Shown here: in pieces, positions 1 to 62,662 of the stretch | Position numbering within the stretch: the stretch's first letter is position 1 | Layout of the letters: every line of letters starts with the position of its first letter | From: Arion vulgaris | Lineage: Eukaryota; Mollusca; Gastropoda; Stylommatophora; Arionidae | Assembly: GCA_020796225.1 (NCBI GenBank) | Contig: CM036775.1 | Coordinates: 10,028,671 to 10,092,670, forward strand | DNA length: 64,000 nt | Direction: 5' to 3' | Notes under the pieces: generated by a model | The model's database searches: none | What the model was told of the DNA's origin: nothing | The model's input: the letters and a program-made list of their open reading frames with translations, nothing else | Position numbers and translations under genes: made by a program

Positions 1-262
1 ATCTGTCAACCAATTTGGCAGGTTTAGACACAAGCAACACACATACATACATACATCATCAACTATGTACAGCATTGATAGTAGTTGTAGTAGTCATTGC
101 TCTTCTCAAGAATTCTTCCCCTGTAAGTTTATTCATTATGCTCTTGTCTATACAGTAATAATACAGGTTATATATAATCTTTCATGCTACATTTCTTTTG
201 ATCCTTCTCTCACACATTTATCCTTCTGTCTCTCTCTAGCTGACACACTATGGGAGGGAGGA
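1..262. other. No gene seen
   Basis: Low-complexity (acat)n stretch at 40-58, otherwise AT-rich sequence with no recognisable feature. Confidence 0.4.
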
Positions 263-545
263 GTGTCCACATCTTCGAACGCTCCACATCGACCACTTGT
301 TAACCCCTCTGTGATTTGTATGTGATCCGAGCCTGAGCGATTGTATGTTGTGCCAGTTATGCTCACACAAGTAGGCTAGCACATCCGATTTCTGCAATGC
401 TTTTTATTTACTATGGTTGTTTCCCTAGGCCCCTACCTCAGTCACCTCTTACGACATGCCTTGTATGTAGCAGTGTTACTATTCTTTGCTCTAATTGCTG
501 GCCCCGGTAACATATAGGCGGAGGGGCCACAAATATCTGATAAAA
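263..545 (-). mobile_element. S5-family SINE copy
   Basis: Minus-strand copy of the S5 unit seen about ten times in the window: starts near tcttcgaacgctccacatcg, contains gctttttatttacta and the core complement cctcttacgacatgccttg. Neighbouring copies at 8500, 16972, 33254, 38791, 46955 and 47597 define the boundaries. Confidence 0.8.
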
Positions 546-1440
546 ATCTCTGGTATATAGGAAAATCGTGGTGACAATACACCAGCTGTTGGTAAAACAT
601 AGTTACTCTTGATCACATACTCAAGTGAGATGCAATCTTGATTTTATTCAATCTGGCCACATAACTAGATTTGTTGGTGCCCCCCTCCACGGAACCTTCT
701 AACTGTTGTATACCACATACATAAAACTAGCATTTCACAAGACATACACATCCGCAGACACACTACATAGTCACACAAATAAAAGTACATCAGGCAGCTG
801 ACACACTTGACAATACATTAAACAAGTCACTGGGACTGTGCATAAATTTGGGGGGTCATGTACGCCAATGATTTAATAAACACCCCTCCCCAACAATTGG
901 ATACATTGTGTGCTAGACAACAGCTATTTATTTTAGCAAAAGTTCATACGCATCTGTTAATAATGTCCATGGTTGAACAACAACATCAGTGAGGGTCATT
1001 TTATCATTGTGACGTCTTTCATAGATTGTGAACTACTACATCTGCGATGGTTATACCAGCATGTCCATATTGTATTTTCAAATCGAATTCTCATTTTTTA
1101 ATGCATCATATACATGTGTGTAACTATCACATACATGTGTGTGTAGATGTGTTGTCAAATCAATACTACAAAGGACTCGGTGAACAAATAATGAGAGATG
1201 TGTCATGTCCCCAATTTGTATGTACACACACAGCAAGTGTGTATGTGAGCTTGTGTACACGGACAACACAGACTCATGAAAAACAGATGATTCCAAGACT
1301 CTCCTCACCGCTAGCCCAGATTTGGCACTGTAACAACAAAAGTATAGCATAATTCAAGCAATAAACATAATAGATTGGGGGGGTATGGGTGAGATGGCTG
1401 GGGAGGAAGAGGGACCCCTAAAATAATAATCTAAAGTTAT
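546..1440. other. Intergenic, no gene seen
   Basis: About 900 nt with no conserved coding frame or recognisable repeat. Short open frames exist on both strands at 1047-1352 but show no family signature. Confidence 0.4.
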
Positions 1441-1443
1441 TAG

Positions 1444-1932
1444 AAGATATCAACATAATGATCAGATATGCAACATAATGATCAGATATGTGAGATCCGG
1501 AGTTGGTATCAGCTCATGCGATATCAACATAATGATCAGATATGTGAGACTTCGAGTTGGTATCAGCTCATGCGATATCAACATAATGATCAGATATGTG
1601 AGACGACGAGTTGGTATCAGCTCATGCGATATCAACATAATGATCAGATATGTGAGACGTCGAGTTGGTATCAGCTCATGCGATATCAACATAATGATCA
1701 GATATGTGAGACGACGAGTTGGTATCAGCTCATGCGATATCAACATAATGATCAGATATGTGAGACGTTGAGTTGGTATCAGCTCATGCGATATCAACAT
1801 AATGATCAGATATGTGAGACGTTGAGTTGGTATCAGCTCATGCGATATCAACATAATGATCAGATGTATCAGATGACGAGTTGGTATCAGCTCATGCGAT
1901 ATCAACATAATGATCAGATGTGTCAGGACTGA
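1444..1932. repeat. 54-bp minisatellite, about 9 copies
   Basis: Unit contains ggtatcagctcatgcgatat and caacataatgatcagatatg; period 54 nt with small changes (gacgacg/gacgtcg/gacgttg). Because 54 is divisible by 3, long open frames appear on both strands; these are not genes. Confidence 0.95.
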
Positions 1933-1959
1933 AAAAGAGTTGGTATCAAATCTGATTGA

Positions 1960-2113
1960 AGATTCAGATGTGATTGTATTCACACTTATCCTGATATGAG
2001 ACTACCAATGAAGCGACAGCATCAAGAACAGTTCAAGAAGATGAATAACAGTTTACAAAGTGCATTAGAACAAGAACATACAAGATCACTACACGAGGAT
2101 CATGTTCAACTGG
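1960..2113 (+). CDS. Orphan coding-like exon, coiled coil, unknown gene
   Basis: Open frame containing MKRQHQEQFKKMNNSLQSAL followed by EQEHTRSLHEDHVQL and then CTG|GTGAGT, a strong donor. Amino-acid content is Gln/Glu/Lys/His-rich like a coiled coil. The 5' limit is uncertain; a possible acceptor is at 1999-2000 (ATATGAG). No partner exon is visible on this strand. It could be an exon of a neighbouring or interleaved gene, or a stray copied exon. Family not recognised. Confidence 0.35.
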
Positions 2114-2154
2114 TGAGTACGAGAGGCATATTATTGCAGAATGCGTTTATAGGG

Positions 2155-2640
2155 TTAACATACACAGGCCCAACATGTGCTTCTGGCCATGGTGGAGGGT
2201 TGTGAGGAGATGCGGACGCTGGGGTCTAATGAGATTAAATAAGAGTCCAGACACACAGGCCCAGCATGCAGTTTCTGGCCATGGTGGAGGGTTGTGAGGA
2301 GATGTGGACGCTGGGATCTAGTGAGATTAAATAAGTCCAGACACACAGGCCGCCCAACATGCAGTTTCTGGCCATGGTGGAGGGTTGTGGGGAGATGCAG
2401 ACGCTGGGGTCTAGTGAGATTAAATAAGAGTCCAGACATACAAGCCCAACACGCACACAACTGATGAATGTCTGGTAATAGTGGAGGGTTGTGAGGAGAT
2501 GCGGACGCTGGGATCTAGTGAGATTAAATAAGAGTCCAGACGCAGAAGCCCAACATGCACACATTTGATGAATGTCTGGCTATGCTGGAGGGTTGTGGGG
2601 AGATGCGGACGCTGGGATCTAGTGAGGATAAACAAAGTGG
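2155..2640. repeat. ~87-105 bp minisatellite in TAOK 3' UTR/downstream, 5 copies
   Basis: Units share ggagggttgtgaggagatgc, ggacgctggg and tctagtgagattaaataag. It begins about 10 nt after the TAOK stop, so the transcript 3' UTR probably contains it. Minus-strand open frames at 2155-2635 are repeat artefacts. Confidence 0.93.
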
Positions 2641-2649
2641 CAACAATAG

Positions 2650-54197
<51,548 letters not shown>

Positions 54198-54308
54198 GAC
54201 GCTCGCCACGTTTACAGACTATGTGGCCAGATGCCAGTCTTTGTTAAGATGGGCTGACACTGTTGCTTCCTCATTCGAGATTATGATGTGAACAGTTGAG
54301 CTAGTTAT
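54198..54308 (-). other. TAOK: TAOK 5' untranslated part of first coding exon
   Basis: On the minus strand an acceptor (CTTTCAG followed by ATAACT) sits at 54309-54310, so the exon probably runs 54308 to 54066 with 111 nt of leader. This implies at least one noncoding exon further upstream. Inferred from the splice motif only. Confidence 0.55.
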
Positions 54309-54309
54309 C

Positions 54310-54433
54310 TGAAAGTAGATAATTGTGAAGCAGGTGTTATATTGTATTGTTGACAATGATTTCAATAATGAGACATGCACATCTTCTAGTTTTGACTTCA
54401 TTCTTCTTCTTCTTCCCAAACTATCATACTCTT
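54310..54433. other. Upstream intron/leader region, nothing recognised
   Basis: Short stretch between the leader acceptor and an S1b copy. Confidence 0.4.
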
Positions 54434-54857
54434 AGTGCGCCCAAGTGGTTACCGGGCTCAAATTTGGGGTGTAAAGAATAGAACCACTGTTACCTGCCAT
54501 GCATGTCGTAAGAGGCGACTAAGGAGGTTTGGCTGAAATCGGATGCATGTGTCCGCTAGGAAATGCTAACCTGAAACAAATGCTTGCAGAAAACGGATGC
54601 ACCAGGCCGTAAGGCGCATAACATGGTGCAACGACCCTCACAATGAGGAATGGGATAATGGAATCTATGGTCGCCAATCTGCCTCGGAGATTTAGCCATG
54701 CAGTAAGAATGCCAGACCTACCATCACAAGGGTGGCCAAAACTTACTGTGGGAAGAGGTCGGCACAAACGGGAAGCAGAAATCATAGGAATTATATCCTA
54801 CAGAACTGCCCCCAATACGCAGAATCGAAATCCCAATCTAGTGAGAACGCAGAAGAA
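54434..54857 (+). mobile_element. S1b-family retroposon with ~100-bp internal deletion
   Basis: catgtcgtaagaggcgacta, gaaatgctaacctgaaacaa, then acagaactgcccccaatacg jumps to aatcccaatctagtgagaac. Confidence 0.92.
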
Positions 54858-55019
54858 AGAATACTCTTAATGATTACTATTTTTCTACTGTCTTCTACAG
54901 GTACTAGCGCCAATAGTTTTCTTTTCTACATTTAGCACATTTCTGCTCTTCCATTTTAAAATGTGAAAGTTTTGAATTATAATTCAAATCAGATTAGATT
55001 AAAGCATTCTTAATTAATT

Positions 55020-55135
55020 TTTTTCATTTACCACTATGAATTCTGGGTGACTAATATGACTAATTTTTGCGTGAATGCTTACTTTCCTCATCAGTGTCCC
55101 TTGTCATTCGAGTGACCCTTAAGCGGACTTGGCGA
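55020..55135 (-). mobile_element. S6-family SINE fragment
   Basis: tatgaattctgggtgactaa, gcgtgaatgcttactttcct, catcagtgtcccttgtcatt. Confidence 0.5.
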
Positions 55136-55289
55136 TTTAGATTATAATTTACATTGTAATTTAGATTAATGTATTCCAAACGCGTAACAATATTTTTGGA
55201 GGTCATCGAACTCCAGAATTAGCATGACACATAGTTATTGTAGGGCAGAGTGTGTTATTGACTTTGCTATCGGTGCCCATCAATCGTAA

Positions 55290-55480
55290 ACGATGTCTCT
55301 GTGGCCTGGAGGTATGGTGCTTGCATTTAGCTCTCAAAGTACTTAGTTTGCTTCCCACATTCAGCAATGAGCAATGATCCCTGATCTCAATGCAGGTGAG
55401 ATCGAGTTACTAGTTGTATCGGAGGTGATAAAATATTGGCTGTTGAAAATCAGTACAGAGTAGGCTGGAATGCTAATTAT
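55290..55480 (+). mobile_element. S9-family SINE
   Basis: gatgtctctgtggcctggag, gatctcaatgcaggtgagat, ctagttgtatcggaggtgat. Confidence 0.75.
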
Positions 55481-55552
55481 AGGGTTCAGGGTCAACTTGG
55501 GTCAATAAGTTTGTTGGTGTCATAGTTGGACTTCAGGTTTCTTGAACCATTA

Positions 55553-55626
55553 CTTCACCCGAGTGGTTACCGGGCCCAAATTGGGGTGTAAAGAATAGAA
55601 TCACTGTTACCTGGCCCGCATGTTGT
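55553..55626 (+). mobile_element. S1 head only
   Basis: cacccgagtggttaccgggc and gtaaagaatagaatcactgt, then unrelated sequence. Confidence 0.8.
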
Positions 55627-55849
55627 AAGTTTGCGTTTGTGCAAAAATCGGTCAGATATGCCATATTAACCACCCTGATTATGCCAGAATTTATATCTGG
55701 CAAACAAAAAATAAATAAATAAATACTATTAGAGGTCAAAGGCACATGGGGACAATACAGCTCCAGGATTAGTAAGCTGGTACTAATCAAGATCCTACCC
55801 CACCTCCTCATGGTGACCCTGGTAAGACATTGGTTCTGGTCTGGCTAAG

Positions 55850-57100
55850 AGGGTAGAGATCGAGGGAGAGCTACAGGTAGTGATAGTAGTGCAAGCACGG
55901 AAAAGCAATGCAGGTCCAAAATCCCTGAATAAAATCTCTGGCCGATGTAAAACTGCCAAAAATTATTCCAAAAACGTAAGAAAACAGCAGTGTATGCGTC
56001 GTTAGCGAACGAATGCTATCTCCACCGGAGTAAATGACCGCACCAAAATTGTCACCTACGGGACAAGAGTCCATAAGCATGAAGCGTAACAAGTCAACGG
56101 CCACACCACAATTATCAGTTTCCCGACCGTTGGGAAGGACCGTACAAATGAACATGAAGGGATGAGAGATGCATCCAGAGTAGAGTTGTGTGTCCACATG
56201 GGACGAAACCCAGAGCCCTGTGCCGGGTCAAGCTGCGTGTCATGGCAGTCTCGAAGCACTGTAAATGTGAGCACTGTGAGAAACCCGATAAGCACGGTGG
56301 GGCAGGCACCAAAATGGAGCGAACAAGCATAACGACGATACACAGGTGAGCCCAAAGGCAGGGCAGACACGCAAGGTGCTGGTGTCAGAGCAACGGCAAA
56401 CAAAGGGGTGAGCAGAGCAGGTAAAACTGGAAAGCACAGCAAATCCTAAAGTTGCGCTTTAGTGCCTAATCAAACTGCTCTCCCGGGACAACTGGACAAG
56501 GTACTGCTGCATTAACAACTAACATCCCCAGAAGAGCTGGGGTGAGCGATGCCTAACTAGACTGCCCTCCGTGGGACAACCGGGCAATGTACTTGCATTT
56601 ACAACTAACATCCCCGGAAGAACTGAGTAGGGTGATGTTGGCGAGCGCAAAATTTCAGTTGCGTTGCTAGCGCCTAATGAAATGACCTTCTACATTATTT
56701 GTGCGCTGCCCCAGTCCACTGTTTCCCGGGGTCAGGGAAAATGCAGAGTAGTAACTGCAAATTGCCAAGTGCTGACACATGCCTCGAAAAGGCTGAAAAT
56801 GTTCCTACTCCGGAATAAACTCTTAAGTGGTCAGAAAAGTAAGGCCAAAAATGTAAAGATTTGACAGGCTGTCCAAATCCAAACATTGGCGAAGGCCGAC
56901 ACTTCGGACAGTGTATTATATGACTAAGACGCTGTCCCTGGACAAGCTTATTTGCTTCAAAAGTCTGAGAAATGTTCTTAATCCAGAACGACCTCACAGT
57001 CAGAAAGGGCGCTCAGTGTAGATTCACTGTTTGGTGTAGATCACAAAGCCCAAATATATGACAAAAAGATGATCATAAAGGTGTAGATCCAAGACAAAAT
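55850..57100. other. GC-richer unassigned island
   Basis: By eye about 50% GC against about 38-40% around it. Overlapping minus-strand frames (56056-56442, 55871-56197) include FICTVLPNGRETDNCGVAVD in one and a hydrophobic N-terminus in the other; no family recognised. Two ~90-bp direct repeats sit at 56462-56645 (acaactaacatccccagaag). Confidence 0.4.
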
Positions 57101-57104
57101 ATAC

Positions 57105-57287
57105 GGCACAACGGATCGTTCTAGGGCAAGTTACCCTAGTAAATAACAGCTGGCGGAAATCGGGTGGATGGGCCTAGTCACCATGGGCACAATGTAAAAA
57201 GCCGGTCTTGTCAAAGATCAAGTATATATCACAAAAAAGAATGATAAAATTGGCAGTGAAGAGCGAACGAGAGAAGAAGAAAATACT
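57105..57287 (+). mobile_element. SINE with S5-like middle and the shared S1a/S7 tail
   Basis: agttaccctagtaaataaca and gaaatcgggtggatgggcct, then tatatcacaaaaaagaatga, taaaattggcagtgaagagc and gaacgagagaagaag. Confidence 0.75.
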
Positions 57288-57499
57288 ATTAGAGGTTGGT
57301 TCAGGTAGCCAGCTGTTTCCAGGACAACTGTCAGAAAAATGATGGCTGAAACGATACTCGGTTTCATCAATAAACAACTAGTACTCACAAAAGACTTGAC
57401 TTCCTCCCACACAACAAAAGTCATCAACTTCAATGAAACAGCTGTTATTGTTTACTATCTACAGTAGCAACCAGGATAAGCAGACAAGTGAAACTGTTG

Positions 57500-58015
57500 C
57501 ATAAAATATTCCACTCTAGTAACTGGTAATACTGAGCAAGAATCAGCTCTCCTGATCTCCCCTATTACCAATCTAATTTGATACAATTCTACGGTATAAC
57601 TCAGTAAAAGTGATACTATAATATGTGGTTTTATGTTTGTAAAATCTTATCTGTATTAACATGTGTTCCAGTGAAAAGTTTTTGACCCGGTTATCTAGGA
57701 CATAACTATGGAAAATGCAGTGAAAAACTAAGTTTTCCAACCCAAAGCATCAATGTCCACGCAGTGCAATATTCTAAAACAGGACTAACTCTGTCAGTGT
57801 ATCGCTTTCCTGCAGAATGTTCTCTGGTCCACAGCTGAGATGTGTAGAACCGAAATGTGCATCATTGCTATAAACTATCAGTACAATTTACTTCCGCTGA
57901 GTAACAACAAAACAAAATCTACATAAAGAGTCAGTATATATAGGTAGATCTTCTAAAACAGCACAGTCCAATGTGGTGCCATTGTTTTACATTCATTGAA
58001 CCATATTTTAATCTG
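57500..58015. other. Upstream region, nothing recognised
   Basis: Unique AT-rich sequence. Confidence 0.4.
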
Positions 58016-58019
58016 CAGG

Positions 58020-58245
58020 CTTAAGTCATATATCGAATATCAAAGCAGGCATTGAAGTGGGATGCAAAGGGTTCAAGAAAGAGAGGTTGACCTAAGGAGA
58101 CCCTGAAACGAACTTTGATGAGAGAGGCAAGATATATCGGTCTCAGTTCCATGGAGGAGATTGAGCGAGTTGCCCAGGATAGAGCGGTATGGAGAAATTA
58201 CTTGCAGGCCCTATGTAACGTATACGAGAGGAATTATTATTATTT
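58020..58245 (+). mobile_element. LINE family A 3' fragment
   Basis: Frame EARYIGLSSMEEIERVAQDR AVWRNYLQALCNVYERN; same tail as 6350-6693 in the other orientation. Confidence 0.82.
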
Positions 58246-58574
58246 GGTCATATATGAAGAAAGCAACCTATATTATCTTATTTTTTTTGACAGAACACTC
58301 ATGTACATGACCTTCCCACTTTGTATTTGTTTTATTTTTAAACAATTCTACTACCCTTAGCTTGTTCACTGGAGAAAGCGTCAGCATGTCAACTACATTA
58401 ATATTGTAACCATTAGTAGTAGTAGTAGTATTGCAATCGTCCCATGATGCCCGCGCTTCCAGAACTATCAGTCAAATATACACCAATATAGAAAAACTCT
58501 AGAACAGAACTGGTCTAGAGTAAACACACACACAATAAAAGAGGAATATAACCTCACATCAAACTTCCACACAG

Positions 58575-58800
58575 TTAAAAAGAGTCTAAAGGCGAAGGAT
58601 TGACTTCATTGAACAGAGTTTCCCATATGGCTTCTTCCCTTTGGATAGAAATGGCAAGCCATCTGCCGAGAGTGTTGAAAAGGCACAAACTCTGTAGCTC
58701 CAGAAACAATCCTAGGGATCTCCGTAAAAAATGCACATGTGAACTGGACGATGCGATCTGGATACTAACAATCTTCAGAAATCAATGCAAACATGTTAAC
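58575..58800 (-). mobile_element. S4-family tRNA-like SINE, diverged
   Basis: ggattgacttcattgaacag, gctccagaaacaatcctagg, gatctggatactaacaatct in place of the B box. Confidence 0.65.
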
Positions 58801-58804
58801 CACA

Positions 58805-59470
58805 GCCACCACCTCGACTTCCTCCTTCCACACCAAACAGTCTGCATTCTAACAGGAGCACTAAAAAACACAAATATCAACAACATAAAAAATATTAAAG
58901 GACTGCAGCCAATGAAAGATAGACAAGAAAACAGCAACAATCCTACAAAAACATTGAGAAATTACAGAGATACTCAAGACACTAATCTCATGCACTTAAC
59001 AATGTATATGCAACAATGAAGTAGACTTTTAACAAAGTAACTTTGCGGCTTATATAGAAAATGGTAACAGAAATGTTCAAGCAAGCTCAGTCACAAAGTC
59101 AATGTATACCAACTAGTGTTGTATGGAAAGTTATTGCTGTAATTGGTTGTTACTATTGTGTTGACCCCTTCTAAGTCATTGTCTGTTTTATCATTTCTTG
59201 GTATATTTGAATGTTAGGGGATCCATTGCATCGTTATTTTGATGTCAGGGGATGTAACAAGTATTAACTTCACAGATGTCATGTAATACAAGCCCTAAAG
59301 TTAAGTACAACAAAACAACATAGGAAATGGTCAAATATAACTATTGAGCCACTCTTAGAGCAAAGTGAAAATTAGACCATTTCAAATACAAAACGATGCC
59401 TATAAAAATGAACTTTCCAGACCATAAATTTACAGCTATGTACAAAACACAACAGAGTGAGACATCATTG
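58805..59470. other. Upstream region, nothing recognised
   Basis: A-rich unique sequence; no coding signature. Confidence 0.4.
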
Positions 59471-59471
59471 A

Positions 59472-59706
59472 CCACCCGAGTGGTTACCGGCCCAAATTTG
59501 GGGTGTAAAGAATAGAACCACTGTTACCTGCCACGCATGTCGTAGAGGCGACTAAGGAGGTTCGACTGAAATCGGATGCACATGTCCTAAACGTGTAAAA
59601 GTCTATGCGTTTAGGGGCCAACCAAACCAATGTGCAACGTATACATGTTCTTGGCAAAGATCAAACATATCACAAAGAGTGATTAAAATTGGTCGTAAAG
59701 AAGAAA
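59472..59706 (+). mobile_element. S1a-family SINE
   Basis: cacccgagtggttaccggcc, tgcacatgtcctaaacgtgt, gtgcaacgtatacatgttct, gtgattaaaattggtcgtaa. Confidence 0.93.
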
Positions 59707-59924
59707 TCATTGATACCACAGATTCAAAACATACAGCAGATCTGTGTAATTATACCAGCCCCACAGCAGCTGAATATTTATTGCCGACCAGCCCAAAATA
59801 CGGGTGGTCAGAGAAGGTAATAGTAATTTCCTGTATGAAAAACTTGACAGCAATGTTGGTACCCTGATGATGACAGCTACATGTTTCAAGAATTATTAAC
59901 ATGTTAAGTCTAAAAGTGGAGAAC

Positions 59925-60200
59925 CGCAGTAGTGTAGTTAGTGAACTCGCTTCTTAGGCTAGTGGTCCGGGTTCAATTTCATTGGGCATGGAATAATTTT
60001 TCCAGACCGCAACGGCTCTCAGGATGACCCAGCCTTGAATGAGTACCAGGAAAAGCACTATGAATTAAAAGGGTGCTGGCGTGATGTTGACCACATCACC
60101 CATCATGTGCAAACGGTCAATGAAAAATACGGACCTAACACTGTATTATCCTATATACCTGGAGGTATGAAAATGGGTTCATTTACCTTTTTTTTTACAG
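59925..60200 (+). mobile_element. S2-family tRNA-like SINE, full length
   Basis: ccgcagtagtgtagttagtg, gtccgggttcaatttcattg (B box), gatgttgaccacatcaccca, ttacctttttttttac end. Confidence 0.9.
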
Positions 60201-60399
60201 TCTGAAAGTGAACATTTAGTGAATTTCTATGACATGAGTCAGGTCTCATGTTCTCTCCTACAGTCAATCAGAACTACCATCATGTTACAGTACAACTCTG
60301 TAGATGTGGTACTTTAAAGTGAGGTTTCCTGACTTTAAATCTTTCCAGCAACTCATCATCTGTATAAACATGTGTCATGTTGAATAATATATATGCATC

Positions 60400-60530
60400 C
60401 ATTTCGGTTTCAACAGTCTGAATGGTATTGGCTAGACCTGAAAATAGCACTTGAGTGGAACCCGGAGGGGAAAAACAGAAAAGAGGACATCCTACACAGA
60501 CTTAGAGCATACATGATCGTGGTTGGACAT
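60400..60530 (+). mobile_element. LINE RT tail fragment
   Basis: Frame DLKIALEWNPEGKNRKEDIL, the WNPEGKR-type tail. Confidence 0.6.
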
Positions 60531-60539
60531 CGGGGTGTT

Positions 60540-61530
60540 GTGTGTCCTATTTTTTCTTATCCTCTTGTGTTGTTGAAGCACCATGTTTGGCGATTCTTGC
60601 ACAAAGGATTCTCATTAAAGAATTGATCACTAGTGCATCTGCCATGTCTGAACCCACCTGAATTTCATGTACTGTCTAACTTCCTTTCTATCCTCTTCAT
60701 GGTAATCTGTACAGGAATGTGCTTGAATGGATTATTAAAATTGCTGCACAACTTTAAATTGCTTTTTTGAAGATGGGAAGTGCATAATGTTATTTTTCAT
60801 GTTTTGGACTAGGCTGCAGTATTCCAGATATTCAAGCATATTTAATTTAATTGTAAGTTTGATAAATGTGAACACTCAGATGTCCTCTCCTGCTTGGACT
60901 AGTTCAGCTGGTAAATAAAAAAAAAAGGATCATGCCTTCCCTGTCCCTTGCTAGTCTTTTTATTGTTGAACATACTTCCTCTAACATAGGTTCTGGCTCT
61001 TTCTGTTCATTTTCCGTCATCGTGTCTAGATTGTAATGTATTCTTACATTTCTCTACAACACTCATTCCTATCATTCCATCTTTCTATGCCTTCCGTTAG
61101 ACTAAGTGTTTCCGTTTACTTCTATAATATTCCAAAGTTTACTACCAAATGAAAAGATCCTAGTATAACCAAATGCACATGATCTTATGAATTTTTGTCA
61201 AATTATTTTAACAAAGTGATTATACACCTCTGTTTTCCGGTTATATTTATGAAGGATATCACTGATTCACTAATTTATAGAATTAGATAGTCGAGTAACT
61301 TCAGTAAGTCCAAATAATTTTACTCATGACTCGGTAAAATCACCATACGACTGTGTATTTCAAAGTAGTTCCAATCGCTAGTCATAATGAAACAAAGCAC
61401 ATTTATTATACCTACAAAATACACACCTATTCTTTGAGTATGCTGATCATTTGTATGACAAAATAGTGGAACATTACGGTTCAACTGACTGACTTTCAAT
61501 GTTTACGACTGATAACAATTGCTAGATTTC
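60540..61530. other. Upstream region, nothing recognised
   Basis: AT-rich; no repeat family or coding frame recognised. Confidence 0.4.
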
Positions 61531-61534
61531 AGCA

Positions 61535-61795
61535 GACAAAATGGCGTCTCTTAGGCATGCGCAGTCTATGTCGTTTCCTTGTCAGATATCAAAATATACA
61601 AAAAAGTCAGTTGACGGTGATTAGAACAATAAAAGATCAATCAGTCATTCTTATGTGCACTATAAGAGACAGTACAGTGTGCAGCACTCACTTTTCGGCT
61701 CAGTTAAATAAGAATACACTGCATAAATTTGTTTCATGTGTCTGTGCTAACGGGAAGCCATTTAATTACGTCACCGGAAGTGGGCCCATACTTTT
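61535..61795. promoter_or_regulatory. Promoter-like motif cluster (YY1, NRF-1, CRE/ETS)
   Basis: acaaaatggcgtctc (YY1-type ATGGCG) at about 61537, ggcatgcgcagtc (NRF-1-type) at about 61554, and acgtcaccggaagtggg (CRE half-site plus ETS CCGGAAGT) at about 61768. Such clusters mark TATA-less housekeeping promoters. In minus orientation a donor (AAAA|GTGAGT, 61690) follows the ETS site, as expected for a noncoding first exon about 61692-61765 of TAOK. Direction is not proven. Confidence 0.5.
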
Positions 61796-61914
61796 CAAAA
61801 CACTCTTTTGATTGGACATTGAAGAAACGTTGTGTTCTATCGTTTTCTGATGTCTGCTACTTGGGCCTGGCCACCAGGCATCATCATCATGTGCAAATAC
61901 CGGCCGGCTTTGTC

Positions 61915-62073
61915 GGCTATCATGGAAATATGATTGATTGATTGGTTGATTGATTGGACCATAATCATTGCACTTCGGTGAGTAACCATGTGCACTCCGA
62001 TCTCCTTCTTATACAGGAAGATATCAGCTGCATTGCACGAATCCCGTTGCACCTACGCGGGTCCCCGATTTAA
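61915..62073 (-). mobile_element. S8-family short SINE
   Basis: (attg)n tail at left, cacttcggtgagtaaccatg, tgcacgaatcccgttgcacc and acgcgggtccccg. Confidence 0.85.
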
Positions 62074-62079
62074 TTTTGA

Positions 62080-62378
62080 AGAGGGTGGAGATATTTTGTA
62101 GGAATTTAATAATTTTTTTCTAATGAATTTTGCCCGGTCTACGGCTTTCCAGCCTGTTCTGGATTTTGAACTGCCAAGGGTTCTTTTACGTGCTCAAATT
62201 GAACACGGGACCTACGGTTTATCGTCCGTCTCCGATAGGACTAGGAACTTCATCTCACCTACGCTGAGAACAGGGATCTCTGGAAAAATATCCAGATGGC
62301 TCCACGAGGAAGCGAACCACTTACCTTTGGCATGAGAGGTCAGCACCTAAGCTCTAGGCTACAGAGACCGCCGATAAA
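62080..62378 (-). mobile_element. S9-family tRNA-like SINE, full length
   Basis: Minus strand head: ggtctctgtagcctagagct, ctctcatgccaaaggtaagt, gtggttcgcttcctcg (B box). Body tatcgtccgtctccgatagg, tail atttaataatttttt. Confidence 0.85.
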
Positions 62379-62662
62379 TCTATGTCTATTTAACTTTCTT
62401 TTGTCCTTCTCTGCCTACCAACTAGCGCCACTACTTAGGCATCCAAACATCTCACTGACAGCTAAACAACAGTTGATCAACAGCATCTTCATACCACTCT
62501 ATGTTATTAATGTCAAACATGGACAATTAATAAGACATTTGCGCAGAAAATAGCAACATGCGAAATGAGATGCCTCCGCAAAGTCACCAACAACACAAGA
62601 ATCGACAGAGTTACGAATACCAGCATCAGAGAAAGGGTTGGAACAAGACCGTGCTTGAACTA

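Noticed and set aside
1462..1983. Long overlapping open frames on both strands (up to 173 codons)
   Set aside because: They are translations of a 54-bp tandem repeat; 54 is divisible by 3 so stops never appear.
2235..2635. Minus-strand ORFs next to TAOK exon 18
   Set aside because: Repeat-derived frames after the TAOK stop codon.
61557..61811. 84-codon plus-strand ORF beginning at the NRF-1 motif
   Set aside because: No family signature or codon evidence; it overlaps the promoter-like motifs.
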